Assembly: GCA_964567045.1 (NCBI GenBank)
Contig: CAZMLE010000144.1
Coordinates: 1 to 6,453, forward strand
DNA: 6,453 nt
Source: JAFNGF01 sp964567045
GTDB taxonomy: Bacteria; Planctomycetota; Phycisphaerae; Sedimentisphaerales; Anaerobacaceae
Direction: 5' to 3'
The first letter of the stretch is position 1, and every line of letters starts with the position of its first letter. This document shows, piece after piece, positions 1-6,085 of this stretch. The notes beneath the pieces are model-generated. The model had not been told where the DNA came from. It ran no database searches and worked only from the letters and a program-made list of their open reading frames with translations. The position numbers and the translations under genes are program-made.

Positions 1-16
1 CGATTCTACCATCACA

Positions 17-748
17 TTAAAGGGCATTCAATTTATTACTCGGACAGACTCCTAGCCATTCGCCGTAGGAAGGCAAGCCCAGATACACTTGTTGAGTCAA
101 ATCTGCTAACACCCTCAAATTGTCCTCTCGAATATATGCTGGCTGAATTAATTGGGCACGTTTTCCTCCTTTCTGCTTCCAGACATAGTGCAACCCTAAA
201 TTGGTAAATTGAAAAATCTCTGTACCCGTAAGTACGACAACTGCGGCTCTAGTAATACCTGAAGAAATGCTTTTTCGACCCCAAAGAGCTAGTTTAGCAA
301 TTCTCCCTTTTTCATCCGGATCAAGCTCTTCTTTCATCGTAGCACAAACCAAGATTGAGCCGGGAAACTCAAGAGCAAGATTTTGCAGGTTTCTCAAATC
401 TTTATCTTTGAATGAGTCACTCGCAAAACTTTTCGACTCGCCAAACAATAGCTCTACGCCATAATCGTTCTCTATAACACGTCTTCTTTGATACCATAAC
501 AGAAAATCCGCTTCCGCTTCTTTGCCTGATTTTAATGCTAATTTCATGCTAGTGGACCATGTTATAGAACTCGCCCATCCTCTTTCTAAATTCGCCAAAA
601 AGGATAGAGCAAGGGCCGATGTATATGAACCCTGAGCATAATCAGGTTTAGCAAATGGACCAATGACTCTGTAGCACCAATTTGTCTTTCTGTTAGATGG
701 ATTATCTTGAGGGAAGCAGAAGGATTTTAAGCAGTTTTCACATGTCAA
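17..748 (-). CDS. C-terminal fragment: zinc ribbon second half plus PD-(D/E)XK-like nuclease (243 aa)
   Basis: The only start available after the TGA at 815-817 is a TTG at 748, which would cut a zinc ribbon in two: its first CX2C (KCSFC) lies in 749-814 and its second (TCENC) is at residues 2-6 here. Numbered from the TTG, residues about 45-60 form a helix-like stretch. D81 in EADFLLWY and E104-S-K106 in LLFGESKSF then fit motifs II and III of a PD-(D/E)XK nuclease, followed by a strand SILVCATMK (131-139). In this fold the acidic residues bind the metal ion and the lysine helps cleavage; that is family knowledge, and assigning the fold here rests on motif spacing only. The tail (about 169-243, with VVVLTGTEIF) also looks conserved. 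Stop TAA at 17-19. It most likely belongs to the larger broken gene and is not a free-standing protein. Confidence 0.65.
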   Translation of the reverse strand: MTCENCLKSFCFPQDNPSNRKTNWCYRVIGPFAKPDYAQGSYTSALALSFLANLERGWASSITWSTSMKLALKSGKEAEADFLLWYQRRRVIENDYGVELLFGESKSFASDSFKDKDLRNLQNLALEFPGSILVCATMKEELDPDEKGRIAKLALWGRKSISSGITRAAVVVLTGTEIFQFTNLGLHYVWKQKGGKRAQLIQPAYIREDNLRVLADLTQQVYLGLPSYGEWLGVCPSNKLNAL

Positions 749-814
749 GGTATAGCTTAACGAATCAAGGGCGTACCAATTTCTATGGTCACAAAAACTG
801 CATTTGACTTCTAA

Positions 815-2203
815 TCATAGCTTAATAACGTCGTATTTGACCAACGATTCTAGTAATTTATTCTTCCAAGGACGAGAGACAAAAACATCTTCAACGATCT
901 CATATATCTCTCTTTTCAGATCTTCATATTTTACTGTCCTACCAAGATATTCTTTTTGTTGTCCATCTTCTGATTCTTCTGTAATCTTACTCAACTTGCA
1001 AGCCATTGAATTTAGACGGTTAATTATTGTAGGATGCGATATATATCTTACTCCCCAGAATCCCTGAAGTGATCGCACGACTTGCAATAGTGTCTTTCCA
1101 GCATCCGAAACTTCTGCTTTAACACCTTGAGTTTTCATCCACTCTATAAATGCTGATGTTCCATCTAAAACATTCCAATACTCGTGCCAGTTCTTATGAA
1201 CAGGATAGGATATTAAACCCTCAGTATTCGATAGAATGCGTTTATTATCGAAACTCAGATTGGGGAATGACGGATTTCTTAAAGAAGTGGGGAAAACGGT
1301 TGCAACCTCGTCCTTATTTTCGCTTTCTATCAGATGAATTACATTTGCCCAACAAGAACATGAAGAATATCTGTCAACCAAATCCGGAGATAAGTTATCA
1401 AATCTGAATCTACCATCAGGATCATCTACACTTGCGTTTTGCGTTGACTCCTTTACTGTTAAGACCGGTCTATCGGGACTCCAGATGAGGTCAGATTGTC
1501 TTTCCCAGAAGTGCGGATACCAATGTTGAAATATTACAGCACCTTTTTCCTTCACCCTCAAATATTGTTTAGCGTTATCGATTGTTTGGTCGTTAAGAGA
1601 ACGGGAGAAAAGGAAAGTGGTATCAATCATGACACCATGCGGATTGCCGGGTAGAGGCCTGTAGTTTCTTATCGCGAAGTCCTGGCAGAATCTAGACAAC
1701 TCTCCAAGCCACTGTATAGGAATCGCTAGCAGATGTTTCTTATAAGAACGCAAATTCCAAAAATCAATTAAGTCCCTTGGTTGAGTCGCATCCAGTATAA
1801 ATATCATTGGACCTGGTTGATGAGAGTGAAACACATCAATATTCTCACAGCCAATGTCCAAGGGGCAGCTACATAAGGTTTCGTAATACTTTTCTAGTTG
1901 TTCTGGCCCCATAGTAATTTGTTCAGGGTCGAAAGCATCTCGATAGGCTTTCTCGAAATACGACAGAGCCTTTTCCTTTGGGAAGGAACCAAAAACGCAA
2001 CTATTAAATAATCTAAATCTCTCGCTTTTAGGCTGGGTCAAAATCAGGTTACGCTTATGACGCTGAACAAATTTGAACTGCTTGTGGTATAAGTCTACGT
2101 ACAATCCAAAAACATTGAGCCCACGAATTTCCTTGTACCCGGATGGGGATTCATCAAAACGAAATTCGTTGATACTGACAATTACATCCTCAGGCAAATC
2201 CAA
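815..2203 (-). CDS. Central fragment of the broken nuclease-fusion gene (462 aa), function unknown
   Basis: This fragment is open from the codon after the TAA at 2276-2278 to the TGA at 815-817. The first usable start in it is a TTG at 2203, but the 24 codons before that TTG (2204-2275) also look coding, so 2203 is probably not a true start. Residues 132-152 hold PMIFILDATQP followed by RDLIDFWNLR, the most conserved-looking block. The rest is mixed and soluble, with many aromatic residues (QHWYPHFWE at 226-234) and no transmembrane stretch. I do not recognise a named domain. The end, near YDVIKL, runs directly into the zinc ribbon of the next fragment if the TGA is read through. It is probably a specificity, sensor or scaffold region of the nuclease; that role is inference from position only. 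Confidence 0.65.
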   Translation of the reverse strand: MDLPEDVIVSINEFRFDESPSGYKEIRGLNVFGLYVDLYHKQFKFVQRHKRNLILTQPKSERFRLFNSCVFGSFPKEKALSYFEKAYRDAFDPEQITMGPEQLEKYYETLCSCPLDIGCENIDVFHSHQPGPMIFILDATQPRDLIDFWNLRSYKKHLLAIPIQWLGELSRFCQDFAIRNYRPLPGNPHGVMIDTTFLFSRSLNDQTIDNAKQYLRVKEKGAVIFQHWYPHFWERQSDLIWSPDRPVLTVKESTQNASVDDPDGRFRFDNLSPDLVDRYSSCSCWANVIHLIESENKDEVATVFPTSLRNPSFPNLSFDNKRILSNTEGLISYPVHKNWHEYWNVLDGTSAFIEWMKTQGVKAEVSDAGKTLLQVVRSLQGFWGVRYISHPTIINRLNSMACKLSKITEESEDGQQKEYLGRTVKYEDLKREIYEIVEDVFVSRPWKNKLLESLVKYDVIKL

Positions 2204-2275
2204 TTTCTTCCCTAGGCCTTTTTCTGCTTCTATTATGAAATCGGGCTCAAAGTAGTTAAGGTATCCATCAATGAT

Positions 2276-2479
2276 TTACCTCGACTTCTCGAAGTGGCGC
2301 CTATCTCGTGACCACCAACTTGGTATACGCTCAAAATAAGGAATAATTGGGTTGTACATTCCACCCCAAAGACATGTATTGATTTCAAAAATCCGTTGAA
2401 TATTAACTCTGTCGTTAGGCCTCACTAGAAAGCCAAATCGGATGGGTCTAAGACGTATGGATACTGCCATTTGTCGCAT
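2276..2479 (-). CDS. N-terminal fragment of the broken nuclease-fusion gene (67 aa)
   Basis: This is the first piece of the gene spanning 17-2479. The start is ATG at 2477-2479; a second ATG lies three codons later (2468-2470). The sequence before the first ATG, AGGTAAG, is a weak ribosome site. The piece reads RPIRFGFLVRP at residues 11-21 and TCLWGGMYNPIIP at 35-47, the kind of conserved block that opens a larger enzyme rather than a free 67-residue protein. It ends at TAA 2276-2278, and the frame continues at once with IIDGYLNYFEPDF. No signal peptide or membrane segment is seen. Alone it is probably not functional. I cannot assign a fold to this part. Confidence 0.6.
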   Translation of the reverse strand: MRQMAVSIRLRPIRFGFLVRPNDRVNIQRIFEINTCLWGGMYNPIIPYFERIPSWWSRDRRHFEKSR

Positions 2480-2525
2480 CTTACCTGCTCTTAGTTTTGA
2501 AACTGCCCGTCGCTAAGGCTCCGGG

Positions 2526-2597
2526 CTCTGTGCTCCACCCTCTGTCCTCTGTCATCCAACTTTAGCTCACTTTAGGCACTTTAGTTCACTTTAGCTC
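2526..2597. repeat. Two short degenerate tandem repeat tracts in the spacer after PPDK
   Basis: Read on the minus strand, four near-identical units of 9-10 bases lie end to end just past the PPDK stop: GAGCTAAAGT (2597-2588), GAACTAAAGT (2587-2578), GCCTAAAGT (2577-2569) and GAGCTAAAGT (2568-2559). A second tract follows, with GACAGAG twice back to back (2553-2547 and 2546-2540) and a third, altered copy CACAGAG at 2532-2526. The rest of the 123-base spacer (2480-2602) shows no gene and no clear terminator. Function unknown; slippage-derived spacer DNA is the simplest reading. Confidence 0.7.
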
Positions 2598-2602
2598 ACT
2601 AC

Positions 2603-5305
2603 TCACCTAACCGCCGCTTGCGCTGCTGCCAATCTGGCAATCGGTACGCGATAAGGCGAGCAACTAACATAGTTCATCTTGACCTTGTGGCAGAACGTAA
2701 TCGACTTGGGGTCGCCGCCGTGCTCGCCGCAAATTCCGACCTTCAGGTCCGGCCTCGTTGCCCTTCCCCGGCGGATTCCCATATCGACCAACTGCCCAAC
2801 GCCCTCCTGATCGAGCGTCTGGAACGGCTCCGCTGGAAGTATCTTCTTAAGCAAATAATAGGGCAAAAACTTGCCGGCGTCATCTCGGCTGAATCCGAAG
2901 GTCATCTGCGTCAAATCATTTGTCCCGAACGAGAAGAATTGTGCGACCTCGGCGATCTGGTCGGCCATAAGCGCGGCTCTTGGGATTTCTATCATTGTCC
3001 CAACCATGTACTTCACGCGGACGCCGGCTTTTTGCATGACCTTTTCTGCGGTTTCGACCGCCACTTCGCACTGGTTCTGCAACTCTGCCTTTGCTCCAAC
3101 CAGCGGAATCATGATTTCCGGATGGACCTTTATCCCTTGCCTTGCAACAGCGCACGCTGCCTCTATGATCGCTTGCACTTGCATGGCCGTAATCTCAGGA
3201 TACGTAACGCCGAGCCGACATCCTCGGTGTCCCAACATTGGATTGGCCTCGTGCAGCGACTTGACTTTATCCTTGATCGCTTCTACCGAGACGCCCATCT
3301 GCTGGGCCATTTCCTCCTGCTGCTTCTGCTCATTGGGCAAAAACTCATGCAGCGGAGGATCAAGTGTACGAATCGTAACAGCAAGCCCATCCATGACCTT
3401 AAAGATACCGATGAAATCTTTTCTCTGCAGCGGCAGCAATTTCTTCAAGGCTTTTTTCCGCCCGGCTTCATCATCAGCCAGAATCATCTCCCGCATCGCC
3501 GCGATGCGGTCCGGGCCGAAGAACATGTGCTCAGTCCTGCAAAGACCGATGCCTTCGGCTCCGAATTTCCTGGCCATTTCGGCATCGTGGGGATTATCGG
3601 CGTTTGTTCGAACGCCCAGCCTGCGGAACTTGTCGGCCCATAGCATGAGCTTCTTATAGTATAGGTTCTTCTGAGGGTCGGCAGGCAGCAGGCCGACCTT
3701 GTCCCGGTAGACTATCCCCTTGGTGCCGTTCAGAGAGACCCAGTCGCCCTCATGGAGGCTTTCCCCGTTCGCGGAGACAGTCTTGGTCGAAACACTAATG
3801 TTTAAGGCTCCGCAGCCTACGATACAGCACTTGCCCCAGCCTCTGGCAACAAGGGCCGCGTGACTTGTCATGCCGCCCATAGCGGTGAGAATTGCCTGAG
3901 CGGCCTTCATGCCGTGTACGTCTTCGGCACTTGTTTCGTTCCGAACAAGAATGACCTTTTTGCCCTGTTTGGCCCAGGCCTCAGCATCATCAGCCGTGAA
4001 AACTATCTGGCCAACGGCACCGCCTGGCCCTGCCGGCAGTCCCTCAGCAAGTTTCTTGGATGCCTTCTCAGACTTGGGGTCCAACATCGGATGCAGAAGC
4101 TCATCGAGCTGCTCGGGTCTGACCCGCAGGATTGCCTCTTTTTTGGAGATCAGTCCTTCCTCGCACATTTCCACAGCCATTCTGACTGCTGCTGCTCCGT
4201 TGCGCTTGCCGACCCGCGTCTGGAGCATGAACAATTTGCCGTCCTGAATGGTGAACTCGACGTCCTGCATGTCACGGTAGTGCTTGTCGAGGCGCGCGCG
4301 AATTTCAGCCAACTGGTTGTACAGATCGGGCATCAGTTTTTCCAAAGATGGAAGGTGCTTGGATGCCCGCGACTTGGAGACCTCGTTGATCGCCTGGGGC
4401 GTCCGGATGCCTGCGACGACATCCTCTCCCTGAGCGTTGACCAGAAATTCGCCGTAGAATTTATTTTCGCCGGTAGCAGGGTCGCGGGTAAACGCTACGC
4501 CCGTGGCGCTTGCTTCGCCCATATTGCCGAAGACCATCGCTTGTACGTTTACTGCCGTGCCCCAGTCGTCGGGAATTCCTTCGATCCTGCGATATGCTAT
4601 GGCCCTTTTACCGTTCCACGACTTAAACACCGCCGCGATAGCGCCCCACAGTTGCTCGTAAGGGTCGTCCGGAAAGTCTTTTTTAAGAACCTGTTTTATC
4701 TTCTTCTTGAAAATACCGACAAGTTCCTTCAGGTCATCGCCATCCAGCTCCGTGTCGTATTTTACGCCCTTAGCGTCTTTCATTCTGTGCATTTCGCGTT
4801 CGAGCTGTTGTCGAATGCCCATGCCTTCTTTTGGCTCGATGCCTGCGGCTTTTTCCATAACCACATCGGAGTACATCATAATAAGCCGCCTGTAGGCATC
4901 GTAAACGAATCGCTCGTTGCCGGTCCGCTCGATCAGGCTCTCAATCGTAGCCTTGTTAAGCCCGATGTTAAGAATGGTCTCCATCATACCGGGCATCGAT
5001 GCCCGAGCGCCGGAGCGAACGGAGAAAAGCAGAGGATCTCGTGGGTCGCCGAATCGGCTGCCCATAATTTTCTCGACCTTTTTGACGTCAGTCTGCACGT
5101 CCTTGGCGAGGCCTTTTGGGTACTTTCCGCCAGTTTTCATAAAGTACGTACAGACTTCGGTGGTGATGGTAAAGCCCGGAGGGACAGGGATGCCAAGATT
5201 GGACATCTCAGCCAGGTTAGCTCCCTTGCCGCCCAGGAGTTCCTTCATCTTTGCGTTGCCTTCGGCTCGGCCAGAGCCGAAAAAGTACACTTGTTTTCCT
5301 GCCAT
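2603..5305 (-). CDS. ppdK: Pyruvate, phosphate dikinase
   Basis: The enzyme interconverts pyruvate + ATP + phosphate and PEP + AMP + pyrophosphate in the cytosol, serving PEP supply or pyrophosphate-linked glycolysis. The 900 residues are close to the usual bacterial length (about 870-900). The N-terminal ATP-grasp part (about 1-370) has GGKGANLAEM with K27, SVRSGARASMPGMM with R97, and E350 and Q362. The mobile phosphohistidine domain (about 420-530) has GGMTSHAALVARGWGKCC, with catalytic His482 and the Thr480 that is the regulatory phosphorylation site in plant and some bacterial PPDKs. The C-terminal PEP/pyruvate barrel (about 535-895) has R590, R646, E773, N796 and C859 (CGEHGGDP). These line up at a constant offset of 27-29 with the known Clostridium symbiosum residues. 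The start is ATG 5305, with AAGGAG (5319-5314) eight bases before it. The end, VPIARLAAAQAAVR then TGA, is typical of the family. No damage is seen; very sure. Confidence 0.98.
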   Translation of the reverse strand: MAGKQVYFFGSGRAEGNAKMKELLGGKGANLAEMSNLGIPVPPGFTITTEVCTYFMKTGGKYPKGLAKDVQTDVKKVEKIMGSRFGDPRDPLLFSVRSGARASMPGMMETILNIGLNKATIESLIERTGNERFVYDAYRRLIMMYSDVVMEKAAGIEPKEGMGIRQQLEREMHRMKDAKGVKYDTELDGDDLKELVGIFKKKIKQVLKKDFPDDPYEQLWGAIAAVFKSWNGKRAIAYRRIEGIPDDWGTAVNVQAMVFGNMGEASATGVAFTRDPATGENKFYGEFLVNAQGEDVVAGIRTPQAINEVSKSRASKHLPSLEKLMPDLYNQLAEIRARLDKHYRDMQDVEFTIQDGKLFMLQTRVGKRNGAAAVRMAVEMCEEGLISKKEAILRVRPEQLDELLHPMLDPKSEKASKKLAEGLPAGPGGAVGQIVFTADDAEAWAKQGKKVILVRNETSAEDVHGMKAAQAILTAMGGMTSHAALVARGWGKCCIVGCGALNISVSTKTVSANGESLHEGDWVSLNGTKGIVYRDKVGLLPADPQKNLYYKKLMLWADKFRRLGVRTNADNPHDAEMARKFGAEGIGLCRTEHMFFGPDRIAAMREMILADDEAGRKKALKKLLPLQRKDFIGIFKVMDGLAVTIRTLDPPLHEFLPNEQKQQEEMAQQMGVSVEAIKDKVKSLHEANPMLGHRGCRLGVTYPEITAMQVQAIIEAACAVARQGIKVHPEIMIPLVGAKAELQNQCEVAVETAEKVMQKAGVRVKYMVGTMIEIPRAALMADQIAEVAQFFSFGTNDLTQMTFGFSRDDAGKFLPYYLLKKILPAEPFQTLDQEGVGQLVDMGIRRGRATRPDLKVGICGEHGGDPKSITFCHKVKMNYVSCSPYRVPIARLAAAQAAVR

Positions 5306-5313
5306 TCTAAGAT

Positions 5314-5319
5314 CTCCTT
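5314..5319 (-). promoter_or_regulatory. Ribosome binding site of ppdK
   Basis: AAGGAG on the minus strand, eight bases before the ATG at 5305-5303. A near-perfect Shine-Dalgarno sequence that supports this start. Confidence 0.85.
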
Positions 5320-5325
5320 TTACTC

Positions 5326-5353
5326 GATTCTCGATCCCCGATACGCGATCCCC
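5326..5353. repeat. Two-copy 14-base tandem repeat in the ppdK leader
   Basis: GATTCTCGATCCCC (5326-5339) is followed directly by GATACGCGATCCCC (5340-5353), identical at 12 of 14 positions. It lies between the ppdK promoter and its ribosome site, so it would be transcribed as part of an 80-90 base leader. The ATCG-rich units could pair with each other's neighbours in RNA, but I see no known riboswitch. Function unknown. Confidence 0.6.
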
Positions 5354-5398
5354 AGACGAACATCAAGCGTCGAGCATCTGCCATATCGTGGATTTGAA

Positions 5399-5427
5399 AG
5401 TATATTGCGCACTGCAAATTTTGTCAA
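5399..5427 (-). promoter_or_regulatory. Sigma-70-type promoter for ppdK
   Basis: On the minus strand, TTGACA (5427-5422) is followed after exactly 17 bases by TATACT (5404-5399), one mismatch from the -10 consensus. The transcript would start near 5392, giving a leader of about 86 bases before the ppdK ATG. Between the two boxes lies a small inverted repeat, TTGC-N5-GCAA (5405-5417), which could be an operator; that is speculative. The match suggests strong housekeeping expression. Confidence 0.75.
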
Positions 5428-5451
5428 CCCCCGCCTTGCGTAGTGATTTCT

Positions 5452-5491
5452 TTGACAAAACCCACCTTTTGCCGGACAATGTTTGTATAAT
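5452..5491 (+). promoter_or_regulatory. Candidate divergent promoter for the methyltransferase remnant
   Basis: TTGACA at 5452-5457 is followed after 17 bases by GACAAT (5475-5480, four of six matches to the -10 consensus). A perfect TATAAT stands at 5486-5491, but it is 28 bases from the TTGACA. Either -10 could serve; the transcript would start some 20-35 bases before the ATG at 5518. It points away from the ppdK promoter, and the two -35 boxes are only 24 bases apart. Confidence 0.45.
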
Positions 5492-5517
5492 CTTTTAGCT
5501 TTTTGATGGAGAGGCCC

Positions 5518-5930
5518 ATGGCACAGAACATTTTGTACTACGGCGACAACTTGGAAATCCTCCGCCGCTATATTAAAGACGAATCGGTTGACCTTGTATA
5601 TCTTGACCCGCCTTTCAAGAGCGACCAGGATTATAACGGTCTCTTTGCCGAGCGAAACAGCAGCCAGGCCGCTGCTCAAATCAAGGCATTCGAAGATACC
5701 TGGCACTGGGACAAGGTATCTGCCGCAGCATAAATCCACGGCGGGCAAGCAACGCAGGCTTTACAAATTGCACTGAGGAACTATTGCAAGTCCTTACAAT
5801 CGAGGAGCTGCTTGCAGGGCACAAAGTAGATTACCCCGATATTGCTGGCCTCAACGTGACATTCCGAAAGGCGCAGAAGGCCAAAGGCAAACGGGAACCG
5901 CATCCCGAGTTCGATTACCCGGAGCACTAG
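5518..5930 (+). pseudogene. Adenine-type site-specific DNA methyltransferase, remnant with internal deletion
   Basis: The start at ATG 5518 is set by GGAGAGG (5508-5514) just before it; ATG 5506 and TTG 5503 have no such site. The first 71 codons read MAQNILYYGDNLEILRRYI, then DLVYLDPPFKSDQDYNGLF with DPPF at 30-33 (catalytic motif IV of N6-adenine/N4-cytosine methyltransferases) and EDTWHWD (59-65), and stop at TAA 5731-5733. From about 5751 to TAG 5928-5930 another frame gives LLQVLTIEELLAG, HKVDYPDIAG and NVTFRKAQKAKGK, which resembles the C-terminal tail of the same enzyme group. The middle, including the AdoMet-binding FxGxG motif and target recognition region, is missing, and the two ends are in different frames. 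Intact relatives are several hundred residues long. Inference: a deletion of most of the gene has left an inactive relic of a modification enzyme. No partner restriction gene is visible. Confidence 0.8.
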
Positions 5931-6085
5931 CAGCACAGATGAATTGAGATTTCGCTATGAATTTGTTGACTTTTCTCCGTCTTTTTCCTTGGGTTTGTTG
6001 GCCAAACACTGTAAAATCATAAAGGTCATACGGAGTTAGTACCGATCTAGCTGTGGACTGAAGTGGGTTTAGGGAAGTTCTGTCT

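Larger units (their letters stand above)
17..2479 (-). pseudogene. Large zinc-ribbon/PD-(D/E)XK nuclease-fusion gene with two in-frame stops
   Basis: Seen: from the ATG at 2479 to the TAA at 17-19 one frame runs for 820 codons, interrupted only by TAA at 2276-2278 (codon 68) and TGA at 815-817 (codon 555), with no frameshift. The sequence after each stop still reads as protein: 24 codons after the TAA contain GYLNYFEPDFIIEAE, and 22 codons after the TGA contain the first CX2C of a zinc ribbon completed further on. Layout: an N-terminal region with RPIRFGFLVRP and TCLWGGMYNPIIP; a long central region with DLIDFWNLR (about residues 235-244); a zinc ribbon C560/C563/C580/C583; and a nuclease core D658...E681-S-K683. 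Inference: one gene of about 820 residues, inactivated by two point mutations, or recoded. I do not recognise the family by name; the domain make-up suggests a defence or DNA-processing nuclease. It follows PPDK in the same direction, and its base composition is more AT-rich than PPDK, hinting at transfer. Confidence 0.8.

Noticed and set aside
815..817. TGA as a reassigned codon (Gly or Trp) or selenocysteine
   Set aside because: PPDK in the same window ends with TGA at the normal family end, and the broken gene also has a TAA at codon 68, which TGA reassignment would not explain. No hairpin of SECIS type was evident by eye just after the TGA.
2505..2526. Small inverted repeat GCCCG...CGGGC in the spacer after ppdK as a terminator
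   Set aside because: The stem is only five pairs with a 12-base loop, and no run of T follows on the transcribed strand.
2618..3659. Two overlapping plus-strand open frames (341 and 262 codons) opposite the ppdK 3' part
   Set aside because: Same reason: shadows of PPDK, with no domain and no separate ribosome site that I can see.
3860..5443. Open frame of 527 codons on the plus strand, opposite ppdK
   Set aside because: It lies wholly antisense to a fully conserved PPDK, has no recognisable domain and reads as low-order His/Leu/Ser-rich sequence; it is a by-product of codon use in the real gene.
5320..5748. Minus-strand open frame of 142 codons over the intergenic region and the methyltransferase start
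   Set aside because: It overlaps the strong ppdK promoter and the DPPF-containing methyltransferase codons; its translation shows no domain.
5989..6017. Promoter TTGGGT-17-TAAAAT before the proteasome-like gene
   Set aside because: The -10 is good but the -35 matches only three of six bases, so it is too weak to list as a feature.
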